From assembly GCF_050313795.1 (NCBI RefSeq), contig NZ_JBNPMC010000018.1, positions 1 to 64,000 on the forward strand: a DNA stretch of 64,000 nucleotides, written 5' to 3'. Shown here piece by piece: positions 43,220 to 50,486 of the stretch. The notes under the pieces were generated by a model. The model did not search any database, was not told the DNA's origin, and saw only the letters and a program-made list of their open reading frames with translations. Origin of the DNA: CAMBRQ01 sp945870325 (GTDB taxonomy: Bacteria; Bacillota; Clostridia; Lachnospirales; Lachnospiraceae). Both the position numbers and the translations under genes were made by a program. Within the stretch, counting starts at the first letter, position 1, and every line of letters begins with the position of its first letter.

Positions 43220-43588
43220 GATTCCTGACGGAGCGTGCGTGGAACGTTTTGGATAGATAACAGGGTGTGTACGTGGAGAAGCACTTTATGGAAGATAGCA
43301 GAGTGGGCGTGTAAAGAGAGCAGGGAGAGTGAGGTGATTCTATTCTCTTTTACATACCTCGTTCGCATGAAAATGTTCGACGGTATATAATATAGGGCGA
43401 TTAGAAGTGTATTTCCATGTATTTTTACATACCTTATCACAATAAACTTGTCCTGCAGTATGTAATATGGTGCAAATTGCAGGTTAATCTACGCATTTAT
43501 GCATACCTTGCCCAAAAAGAAGCGTTCTGCGGTATGTAATGACCAAGAAGAAAACTTCTGTATACTTTATGAATATAAATCTGTTCCA
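43220..43588. other. private interior of element B
   Basis: Absent from element A, where about 20 bp separates the same blocks. Apart from the 75-bp tandem repeats no gene, promoter or RNA is recognised; short frames here show no family signal. Confidence 0.5.
43352..43540. repeat. three degenerate 75-bp tandem repeats
   Basis: ACATACC/GCATACC begins at 43352, 43427 and 43501, and GGTAT(A/G)TAA or its variant at 43382, 43457 and 43531, i.e. periods of 75 and 74 bp. Within each unit ACATACC and GGTATGT are inverted about 25-30 bp apart, able to form a small hairpin. The spacer sequence varies between units. Confidence 0.7.
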
Positions 43589-43681
43589 CTCCCAATCTGT
43601 TACCCATCCAACACCGTTCCACACGCATCCTCCGCCAGGAATCCTCCCGGTGGAGAAAACTCTGAGATTCCGAAAATGTCA

Positions 43682-43929
43682 GGCGAAGCAGAAGCGGATG
43701 GCTGGCTCTGGGACCGTTAAGTAAGTTTTACAAGGCGTTAGCGTGAGAATCCCCGTAAATTGGCATGAGTCTTTGACTTCACGTCAAAGGCGAAAGAGTA
43801 CTCTGACTGCGAAATCATCAAGATTTCGGAGTGAGTGTACTCGGTTGCCAATTTACGGGGATTCTCACGCTTACACCTTGTTAACGAAACGTCCCGGTTT
43901 CAGAGCCAGCCATCCGCTTCTGCTTTGCC
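43682..43929 (+). other. giant three-way-junction hairpin, right end of element B
   Basis: P1 is 43682-43765 with 43846-43929 (84 nt each): the basal 29 pairs contain one G-T wobble and the top 25 pairs are perfect. P2 is 9 bp (43769-43777 with 43783-43791, loop TTCAC). P3 is 6 bp (GAGTAC 43796-43801 with GTACTC 43837-43842). The internal loop carries CTGACT opposite GTGAGT, and P4 is CGAAATC with GATTTCG, loop ATCAA (identical to the loop in element A). GGT (43843-43845) rejoins P1. Confidence 0.85.
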
Positions 43930-43968
43930 GTACACTTTCGAAAATCTACTTTTCTACATTAAATTCCC

Positions 43969-44547
43969 ATGTTAGTTTTTTATGATATGTTTTATTATGG
44001 AGATATTTTGCGTGATCAGGATGTGGTCAAAAAATATATTGCAAATTATCACATTAATCTTATTGATGTGGGGAATATGGGGGATTTGAAGAAGTTTAGG
44101 AGCGATTTACAAGTGATTTTCGGCATGTTACAATATAGAAATCAGAAAGATGAATTGTTACAGTATATCGAAGCGAATAGAGGGTATTTTTCAGAAGTAG
44201 ATTTGGAGACTTATCAGGCGATTCGAGAACTTTTGCATTCTCGGAAGAAGTTGAAAGCAGATGTAGAAGAAAAGAAGGGTAAGGGAGTGAAGGTCAATAT
44301 GTGTAAAGCGTTGGAAGATATTTACAAAGAAGGAAGAGAAGAAGGAAGGGAAGAAGGAAAAGAAGAAGGAAGGGAAGAAGGAAGGGAAGAAGGTATTGAA
44401 AAGGGAATAAGAATTTTAGTAGGTACTTATAAGGAATTTAAAGTAGCAAAAGAAGAGGTAATCAGTCAAATCGAAAAGAAGTATTCGATATCTTTAGAGG
44501 ATGCCAAAGAGCATGTGAACAAGTATTGGGAGGAGCCGGAAGAATGA
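43969..44547 (+). pseudogene. Rpn-family nuclease/transposase, N terminus lost
   Basis: Rpn (YhgA-like) proteins are PD-(D/E)XK recombination-promoting nucleases, abundant in Lachnospiraceae. This 192-residue frame has only the C-terminal half: INLIDVGNMGDLKKFRSDLQ, FGMLQYRNQKDELLQYIEAN, and the Glu/Arg/Gly-rich heptad tail (residues 119-143) before the terminal helices. The nuclease core is missing; an in-frame TAA belonging to element B lies 9 nt before the first ATG, so the element end replaced the 5' half. Its right boundary coincides with the truncation. Confidence 0.8.
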
Positions 44548-44721
44548 TTGCTCGGGAATACTGTTAGAGAATTGTTATATGGAAAAGATAAACTAGGATG
44601 CTCGAATGGGTATGATTAGCAATAGCAACCAGCCGTTGACATAATTCAACCAGCGTTTGGTAGCAATGCAACCAAAGGAAAGAGTAGTATGACACTATCA
44701 AAATGAAAGGAAGTGTCGAGT

Positions 44722-45342
44722 ATGAATATTGCAGACAGAATACAGAATCTAAGAAAGATGAAAGGAATCTCCCAGGAAGAATTGGCTGGCAGGATGGGAG
44801 TATCCCGGCAGGCGGTATCCAAATGGGAAAGTGAGCAGAGTCTTCCGGATCTGGAGAAGATTGTCCTTATGAGCGAATATTTCGACGTAACAACGGATTA
44901 TATTTTGAAGGGGATTGAGACAACAGAACAATCGGAGAAGAAGACGGATGCGAATATCTTCGTTATTGTGGCAACAGTTCTTGATTTCATAGGTCTTATC
45001 ATTACTTGTGCCGTGTGGTATGAAAGGCAGGTTGCAACAGCAATTGTGATAGGTCTGGTATTCATGGCTCTGGGGTGTATGGTGTATGGAATTGGGATGC
45101 TGGATTCAGCGAAGAATACGAAGGCAAAGGGAGCGTTTTATTTCTGGGTGATTAATATTTGGATGCTGGTATTTATACCTCTTTCCGTTATTTATAATCT
45201 ATTAGTAGTGGGATTGGTTGCCCCATATCCGATGATTGTTCATCCGTTGATCGCATATCTTGTATTCTGGATGACGTATATTGCAATATGTTTGGGCGTG
45301 ACATTGGTAATGCGAAAAAGGCGGATGAAATTCCGGAATTAA
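44722..45342 (+). CDS. HTH (Xre) regulator with C-terminal membrane domain
   Basis: 206 residues. The N-terminal lambda-repressor-type HTH (IQNLRKMKGISQEELAGRMG, VSRQAVSKWESEQSLPDLEK) is fused to four hydrophobic helices (from residue 79). Such proteins are common in clostridia and usually autoregulate or sense envelope stress. The start at 44722 has AAAGGAAG upstream. The preceding 100 bp contain AACCAG-type repeats and a TTGACA (44636) that may form its promoter/operator. Confidence 0.85.
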   Translation: MNIADRIQNLRKMKGISQEELAGRMGVSRQAVSKWESEQSLPDLEKIVLMSEYFDVTTDYILKGIETTEQSEKKTDANIFVIVATVLDFIGLIITCAVWYERQVATAIVIGLVFMALGCMVYGIGMLDSAKNTKAKGAFYFWVINIWMLVFIPLSVIYNLLVVGLVAPYPMIVHPLIAYLVFWMTYIAICLGVTLVMRKRRMKFRN

Positions 45343-45368
45343 AATAAATAAGAGGAGTGAACAAAGAT

Positions 45369-45965
45369 ATGGAAAAGAGCAGATTAGAACAGCAATTTGA
45401 TTTCTTCAGGGAAATCGACAAAGAGAAATTCATCGGCAGGCAGACGTATCTGACGGATGCCCAAAGGAAGGAAAATGATGCAGAGCATGCCTGGCACATG
45501 GCGATTATGACCATTCTCTTAAGCGAGTATGCCAATGAACAGATTGATGTATTGAAGACCGTGACAATGCTGTTGATTCATGATCTGGTTGAGATTGATG
45601 CTGGTGATACTTATGCATATGATGTGGAGGGAAATCAGACGAAACGGCAGCGTGAAGTGGCAGCGGCAGATCGGATCTTTGGATTATTGCCGGAAGATCA
45701 AGGGGAGAAGATGCGTGCACTGTGGGATGAATTCGAGGCATGGGAGACGCCGGAAGCAAGATTCGCCCATACGATGGATTGTATACAGCCGTTGATGCTG
45801 AATGCGGCGACGGATGGAAAGAGCTGGGTAGAGCATGGAGTCCACTTAAGTCAGGTGCTTGGAAGGAATCAGAATACTGCAAGTGGTTCGAAAACTTTGT
45901 GGGAGCATGCATATAATGATTTTATCGCTCCAAATGTTGAAAAGGGAAGGCTTAAGAACGATTGA
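45369..45965 (+). CDS. HD-domain hydrolase (YfbR-like 5'-nucleotidase family)
   Basis: 198 residues. The metal-binding pattern is clear: H in ENDAEHAWHMAIM, HD in LLIHDLVEIDAGDTYAYD and a later D in HTMDCIQPLMLN. Related to E. coli YfbR dNMP phosphatases; the substrate is not known here. The start at 45369 has GAGGAG 11 nt upstream. It follows the HTH gene by 26 bp and likely shares its transcript. Confidence 0.85.
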   Translation: MEKSRLEQQFDFFREIDKEKFIGRQTYLTDAQRKENDAEHAWHMAIMTILLSEYANEQIDVLKTVTMLLIHDLVEIDAGDTYAYDVEGNQTKRQREVAAADRIFGLLPEDQGEKMRALWDEFEAWETPEARFAHTMDCIQPLMLNAATDGKSWVEHGVHLSQVLGRNQNTASGSKTLWEHAYNDFIAPNVEKGRLKND

Positions 45966-45990
45966 CAAACGACTGCTTCCACCTTATAAT
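45962..45990 (+). promoter_or_regulatory. promoter of the ABC-F leader
   Basis: Consensus TTGACA (45962-45967), 17-bp spacer, TATAAT (45985-45990); it begins inside the HD gene's stop codon. Confidence 0.85.
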
Positions 45991-46001
45991 GAAGCCATGT
46001 G

Positions 46002-46142
46002 AAAAAAGAGAGAGGTGAAAAGATGAGGAGATAATTTACTTTTGAAAACATGAAATGCTTACTCATATCATCCTGCATAGACAGGAGGATATATATTTTG
46101 TGTTGCCAAAAGTGGATTATGTTCTCATAACCTCTCTTTTTT
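46002..46142 (+). promoter_or_regulatory. putative ribosome-mediated attenuator before the ABC-F gene
   Basis: The start of the leader (AAAAAAGAGAGAGGT, 46002-46016) includes the ribosome site of a three-codon uORF and is complementary to ACCTCTCTTTTTT (46130-46142), which doubles as a terminator 3' arm and T-run. A second hairpin (ATCATCCTG / CAGGAGGAT) lies between. A ribosome held on the uORF would cover the left arm and prevent termination, as in antibiotic-induced ABC-F genes. Predicted from sequence only. Confidence 0.6.
46023..46034 (+). CDS. three-codon upstream ORF (Met-Arg-Arg)
   Basis: ATG AGG AGA TAA, with AGGTG 5 nt upstream and a consensus promoter about 30 nt before it. Its position and its Arg codons fit a stalling leader peptide. 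Confidence 0.55.
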   Translation: MRR

Positions 46143-46189
46143 GGTTGCTATGCATTCGGAGGGAACTGTCAGTGGCAGGTCCTGTAGAT
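46137..46189 (+). repeat. R-family repeat, copy 2
   Basis: Starts in the attenuator T-run; GCATTCGGAGGGAACTG then GTGGCAGGTCCTGTAG. GGAACTG and CAGGTCC can pair with one mismatch. Lies 80 bp before the ABC-F start. Confidence 0.7.
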
Positions 46190-46268
46190 GGAAAAATGAA
46201 TAGTTCTATATATTTTGAGGTTATTTACGGCATAACTTCCTTTGGCAGCAGTTTAAGGAGGAATTAGA

Positions 46269-47936
46269 ATGGCACAAATAAACGTAAATAATCTCACTTT
46301 TTATTATGAGGGAAGTTCGGATCATATATTTGAAAATGTATCGTTCTCGATTGATACGGATTGGAAACTGGGATTCATCGGGAGGAATGGGAAAGGGAAG
46401 ACGACCTTTTTGAATCTGCTGCTTGGAAAATACGAATACACAGGTTCTATCAGCATGAACACAGTCTTCGATTATTTCCCATATCGGATAAAAAGTGAAT
46501 ATCTGGATCTGCCCGCTGCAGAATTCGTGGAAGAATTAAAACTGGGATGTGAGCAATGGCGTATCATATGCGAGTTAGACAAGTTGGGGCTGGATGCAGA
46601 GGTTCTGTACCGTCCGTTTGATACGCTCAGTCTTGGAGAACGGACGAAGGTTATGCTGGCAGTACTATTTTCCGGGGAAAATGATTTCCTGCTGATTGAT
46701 GAGCCGACCAATCATCTGGATCAGGAATCCAGAGAAATGGTCAAGGCATATCTGGCGAAGAAAAAGGGATTTATACTGGTATCTCATGACCGAGATCTGT
46801 TGGATGCCTGTATTGATCATGTGTTAGTGCTGAATCGACATTCGATAGAGGTGCAGTCTGGCAATTTCTCCAGTTGGTGGGAGAATAAGAGCCGCAAAGA
46901 TGCATTTGCTCAGATGGAAAATGAGAAGCATAGGAAGGAGATTGTCAAATTAAGGGCGGCCAGTGAACGGACGAGACGATGGGCAGACAAAAATGAAAGT
47001 ACAAAGATAGGGTTTGATCCGGTGAAAGAGCCTGACCGATGTAAAGGTACGAGGGCATATATTGGAGCAAAGACTAAGAAGATGCAAAGCAGAGTGAAGC
47101 AGATGGAGGTGCGAATTCACCAGGAAATCGAAGAGAAGGAGGGGCTGCTGCAGGATATAGAGAATCCAGTGAATCTGAAGATGCTGCCCATGAATCATTA
47201 TAAGAAGATGCTGATTATGGCGGATCACTATGGTTTGAAATATACAGATGCAGCGGATGTTCTTTTTGATGGGTTGAATTTTGACATTTATCAAGGAGAG
47301 CGTGTATTTTTGAAAGGTGCGAATGGATGCGGCAAGTCGAGTTTGATCAAAACTATTTTATACAAGGCAGCAGATGCAGAACATGGACTATGTCAGACGG
47401 AGTATGGAGGAGAATTATATCTGGCAGAGGAGATGGATCTGACGGAAAAAAAGAGGCTGGCAGGGGAAATGAGTCTATCAGGGGAAGCAAGTCTGAGAGA
47501 AAGCGGAACACTTCGGATTGCATCCGGGTTAAGGATTTCTTATATTAATCAGGATATCTCGTTTCTACATGGCAGTATCAAAGAGTTCTGCAAGAAGCGG
47601 AATCTGGATGAGAGCCTGTTCTGTGCCATTCTTCGGCAATTAGATATGGAAAGAGTTCAGTTCGCAAAAAATATTGAGGATTATTCTGAAGGACAGAAAA
47701 AGAAGGTTCTGATCGCGGCAAGTCTGCTTACGCCGGCACATCTGTATATCTGGGATGAACCGCTGAACTATATTGATGTGTTTTCGAGAATGCAGATAGA
47801 AAGATTGTTGCTTGCATATCATCCGACGATGCTGGTTGTGGAACATGATGAAAGATTCCGGGAGAAGATTGCAACAAAAACTATTGAAATAAAAAAGAAA
47901 GCAGATGAAAAGCAGAAGACGATTAGAATGAAATAG
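46269..47936 (+). CDS. ABC-F ribosome-protection-type ATPase
   Basis: Cytosolic twin-ATPase without membrane domain, 555 residues; ARE-type ABC-F proteins dislodge antibiotics from the ribosome. Domain 1: Walker A GFIGRNGKGKTTFLNLL, signature LSLGERTKV, Walker B FLLIDEPTNHLD. The interdomain linker is charged and helical (about residues 205-310). Domain 2: GANGCGKSSLIKTI, signature YSEGQKKKV, LYIWDEPLNYIDVF. A repetitive insert of LA/LS-G-E-type units lies at about 390-415. It resembles Lsa/CplR-type clostridial proteins; resistance is inferred from family and the leader. AAGGAGG precedes the ATG. Confidence 0.88.
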   Translation: MAQINVNNLTFYYEGSSDHIFENVSFSIDTDWKLGFIGRNGKGKTTFLNLLLGKYEYTGSISMNTVFDYFPYRIKSEYLDLPAAEFVEELKLGCEQWRIICELDKLGLDAEVLYRPFDTLSLGERTKVMLAVLFSGENDFLLIDEPTNHLDQESREMVKAYLAKKKGFILVSHDRDLLDACIDHVLVLNRHSIEVQSGNFSSWWENKSRKDAFAQMENEKHRKEIVKLRAASERTRRWADKNESTKIGFDPVKEPDRCKGTRAYIGAKTKKMQSRVKQMEVRIHQEIEEKEGLLQDIENPVNLKMLPMNHYKKMLIMADHYGLKYTDAADVLFDGLNFDIYQGERVFLKGANGCGKSSLIKTILYKAADAEHGLCQTEYGGELYLAEEMDLTEKKRLAGEMSLSGEASLRESGTLRIASGLRISYINQDISFLHGSIKEFCKKRNLDESLFCAILRQLDMERVQFAKNIEDYSEGQKKKVLIAASLLTPAHLYIWDEPLNYIDVFSRMQIERLLLAYHPTMLVVEHDERFREKIATKTIEIKKKADEKQKTIRMK

Positions 47937-47946
47937 GAGAATGTGT

Positions 47947-48720
47947 ATGAATATTTTTATAGAAGGTCTTCAAGGAATGGGCAAGACAACGCTGTTGCAG
48001 AGATTATCACAGAGATATCCAACATACCATGTATTCCGGGAAGGAGATTATTGTCCGGTGGAACTGTCATGGTGTACCTATATGACGAAGAATGAATATG
48101 CAGCGGCGGTTCGCCGGTATCCCTCGTTGACGGAAGAGATAAAGCGGTGGACGACCAGGGAAGAGGAGCATTACATTGTAGCATATACCCGTATCCTTAC
48201 GGATGAACCGGGATTCCATAAGTATATGGAGCAGTTCGAGATCTATAACGGGAGAAGAAAAAGGGATGATTTCGAGCGTATTATTTTGAAACGGTATCGG
48301 AATCTTCCGACAGAAAATGCAGGGAATCTGTTTGAGTGTGCTTTCTTTCAGAACATTATGGAGGAATTGCTTCTGTTCCAGCAGATGAATGATGACCAAA
48401 TCTGCGCATTTTATAAGAAATTAATGCGTGTAATGCCAAAAAAGGATTTCCGGCTGTACTATCTTTATAGTGAGAATGTTGAGGAAACGATCATGCAGAT
48501 TCGGAAAGAACGTTCGGATGAGCAGGGAAATCAGTGGTGGTATCCGTTGATGCTGGGGTATCTGAGGGAGTCGCCGTATGGAAAGGCACATCATGTCCAG
48601 GGATTCGAGGATCTGATCGTACATCTCAGACACAGGCAAGAATTGGAGATGCGGATCATAAGGGAATGTCTTGGAGATTGCGCGAATGTGCTTTTGGCGA
48701 GGCAGTATGGGGATGAGTAG
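47947..48720 (+). CDS. P-loop nucleoside/thymidylate kinase-like protein
   Basis: 257 residues beginning MNIFIEGLQGMGKTTLLQRL, a Walker A close to deoxynucleoside and thymidylate kinases, followed by VFREGDYCPVELSWC. The remainder matches no family I can name firmly. Ribosome site AGGAG 7 nt before 47947. It is 10 bp after the ABC-F gene and probably co-transcribed, so it might share the induced response. Confidence 0.65.
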   Translation: MNIFIEGLQGMGKTTLLQRLSQRYPTYHVFREGDYCPVELSWCTYMTKNEYAAAVRRYPSLTEEIKRWTTREEEHYIVAYTRILTDEPGFHKYMEQFEIYNGRRKRDDFERIILKRYRNLPTENAGNLFECAFFQNIMEELLLFQQMNDDQICAFYKKLMRVMPKKDFRLYYLYSENVEETIMQIRKERSDEQGNQWWYPLMLGYLRESPYGKAHHVQGFEDLIVHLRHRQELEMRIIRECLGDCANVLLARQYGDE

Positions 48721-48844
48721 TTGAGAAACTCTTGTAAAAAAACGTGCATATTTGATCATTATAATTGGTAGAGCGGGCAGACCATTTCAAAATGGGAGAC
48801 GGATGAAACGGTTCCGGATATCCGGCAGTCGAAGAGGAGGGTGA

Positions 48845-49039
48845 TATTATACAACGTATATCGACTGGACAAATGTATGGGGGGAAAAATATCCGATTCT
48901 GTTGAAATATCAAGAGGTTGTGAATATTCCGAATTATGCCCGGAGGCTAAATGTTATACTGGATGAAATAGAGCAGGAATATCAGTTTAGTGAATTGGAT
49001 ACGATGTTAGTGCTGAAAGATATTTTGGATCATGTATGA
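48845..49039 (+). pseudogene. small conserved-looking ORF without a standard start
   Basis: The frame after an in-frame TGA (48842-48844) encodes TYIDWTNVWGEKYPILLKYQ, then VVNIPNYARRLNVILDEIEQ and ends MLVLKDILDHV. It looks protein-like (balanced composition, helical) but has no ATG, GTG or TTG before residue 20; ACG at 48854 sits 14-15 nt after AGGAGG where a start would be expected. Either the start codon mutated or a near-cognate start is used. Confidence 0.45.
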
Positions 49040-49171
49040 AAAAAACGCAAGAATGGAAGGAAGGACTCAGCCTCATCATGATAAATTGTGATATACTGTA
49101 GAAGTGGTGGAAAACGTAAGTCGAGTTAAGAAAAGGTGATGAAAAAAATGAAAGATGAGGAGTCAAAATCA

Positions 49172-49768
49172 ATGATAAAAATAGAGCGAGTCAATATAGA
49201 AGACGCAGAAGAACTTCTTTCCATATATGCGCCATATGTCCGTGATACGGCCATATCATTTGAATATGAAGTCCCTTCGGCGGAGGAATTTCGGGAAAGA
49301 ATCTGGCGTATTTCATCATGTTTTCCCTATATCAAAGCAGTAGAAGGTGATCGAATCCTGGGATATGCGTATGCTGATAAATTCAAGGATCGGAAAGCAT
49401 ACGATTGGTCTGTGGAAGTGACGGTCTATGTGAGGAAAGACGCAAGAAAGACAGGGATTGGAAGTCTGTTATATGGTGCATTAGAGGATTCTCTGCGTCG
49501 TATGGGAGTTCTGAATATGAATGCGTGTATAGCGATTTCCAAAGAAGAGGATGAACATCTAAGCAATGACAGTTATCATTTTCATAAGAAGATGGGATAT
49601 CGTTTCGTGGGGACATTTCATAATAGTGGGTATAAGTTCGATACCTGGTATGATATGATATGGATGGAAAAGATGATCGGAGAGCATAAGAACTGCCAGG
49701 AAGGCGTGAAGTATGGGGAGTGGACGATTGCTGGTCAAGAGAAGAATTCCAGCAGCGCTGTGTCCTAG
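49172..49768 (+). CDS. GNAT acetyltransferase, phosphinothricin-type
   Basis: 198 residues. IERVNIEDAEELLSIYAPYV, TAISFEYEVPSAEEFRERI, VTVYVRKDARKTGIGSLLYG (acetyl-CoA loop) and FHKKMGYRFVGTFHNSGYKF are the PAT/Bar-like family blocks. In practice such proteins acetylate amino-acid analogues such as methionine sulfone. GAGGAG lies 9 nt before 49172; an ATG at 49148 with AAAGGTG is also possible. Confidence 0.85.
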   Translation: MIKIERVNIEDAEELLSIYAPYVRDTAISFEYEVPSAEEFRERIWRISSCFPYIKAVEGDRILGYAYADKFKDRKAYDWSVEVTVYVRKDARKTGIGSLLYGALEDSLRRMGVLNMNACIAISKEEDEHLSNDSYHFHKKMGYRFVGTFHNSGYKFDTWYDMIWMEKMIGEHKNCQEGVKYGEWTIAGQEKNSSSAVS

Positions 49769-49924
49769 ACTTCGTCAAAATGTATGTGTTGTGTAGAACT
49801 GTTTCAGAGACTGTACAGTGAAGACAGCACCAAGGAGCGGGAAAGTGAGAGGGGTGTTTTGATGAACTGTCCAGACAGATTGAACAGGAACTTTTGGCGG
49901 AGTAGGTAAGGTGGAGTTTATAAC
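49769..49924. other. gap with a coding remnant
   Basis: The frame ending at a TAG about 15 bp before the next gene's leader reads FDELSRQIEQELLAE, resembling a protein C terminus, but it is cut by a stop just upstream. No intact gene. Confidence 0.35.
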
Positions 49925-50365
49925 ATGAGCGAAAATATAGAAATAAAAGAGGAACGAATAACTGCGGAGGAATATATTGATTTTTTGAAAAGGACGGATT
50001 TAGGTTCACAATATCCAAAAGAACGGTTTGCGGAAAGAATATCTAAACTTGTAAACAATGTTTCGATAAGTCTTGTTGCAAGAAATAAGGATGGCTTAAT
50101 CGTGGGCGTTTTATTTGGATTAACAGACTATGTATATTGGCTTTATGTGACAGATTTAGGGGTTGACAGAGATTATGAGGGGCAAGGGATTGGTAGTCAA
50201 CTTATGAAGACTGCACATGATAAAGCAGGGGGTGAAAAGAATATTGCCGTATATCTGATAGCAAATGAAAATGCTATTCCATTTTATGAGAAACTTGGTA
50301 TGAAAAAAGCAGAAGATGTTATGCAATATAACCATATAGAATGGACTGGATTTACAGTGCAATAG
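49925..50365 (+). CDS. GNAT family N-acetyltransferase
   Basis: 146 residues with LYVTDLGVDRDYEGQGIGSQ (acetyl-CoA binding), LMKTAHDKAGGEKNIAVYLI and AIPFYEKLGMKKAED. Preceded by AGGTGGAG. Substrate unknown. A scrap reading LETYGFQERVVCKVEINNNG lies just downstream (about 50400-50470). Confidence 0.85.
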   Translation: MSENIEIKEERITAEEYIDFLKRTDLGSQYPKERFAERISKLVNNVSISLVARNKDGLIVGVLFGLTDYVYWLYVTDLGVDRDYEGQGIGSQLMKTAHDKAGGEKNIAVYLIANENAIPFYEKLGMKKAEDVMQYNHIEWTGFTVQ

Positions 50366-50486
50366 AAACCCCTAATTCCAGATTGTCGGAGTCAAAATCT
50401 GAAAGTATTAGAAACATATGGATTTCAAGAACGAGTAGTCTGCAAAGTAGAAATAAATAATAACGGATAAAAAGGAGGCAAAAATC

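Larger units (their letters stand above)
42904..43966. mobile_element. TIR-bounded non-coding element, copy B
   Basis: 1063 bp between cbiC and the rpn remnant. Left GAATTTAGTTCTTGAAGAG with GTGTACGG, right CCGTACAC with TCTACATTAAATTC. It has giant hairpins at both ends (42939-43182 and 43682-43929), the block ending GTGTAACTCTTAATGAAC near 43214, about 365 bp of private sequence with a 3x75-bp repeat, and the CCAATCTGTTA block from about 43589. No credible ORF. The flanks read ATGG before and CCAT after, extending the palindrome rather than forming a direct duplication. It supplies the cbiC stop and truncates rpn. Confidence 0.78.

Noticed and set aside
43352..43540. CRISPR array
   Set aside because: Only three degenerate 75-bp units without constant repeats or spacer-sized unique segments, and no cas genes nearby.
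44331..44397. Purine-rich GAAGGAAGAGAA tandem sequence
   Set aside because: It encodes the Glu-Gly-Arg heptad tail normal for Rpn proteins, so it is coding low complexity rather than a DNA repeat.
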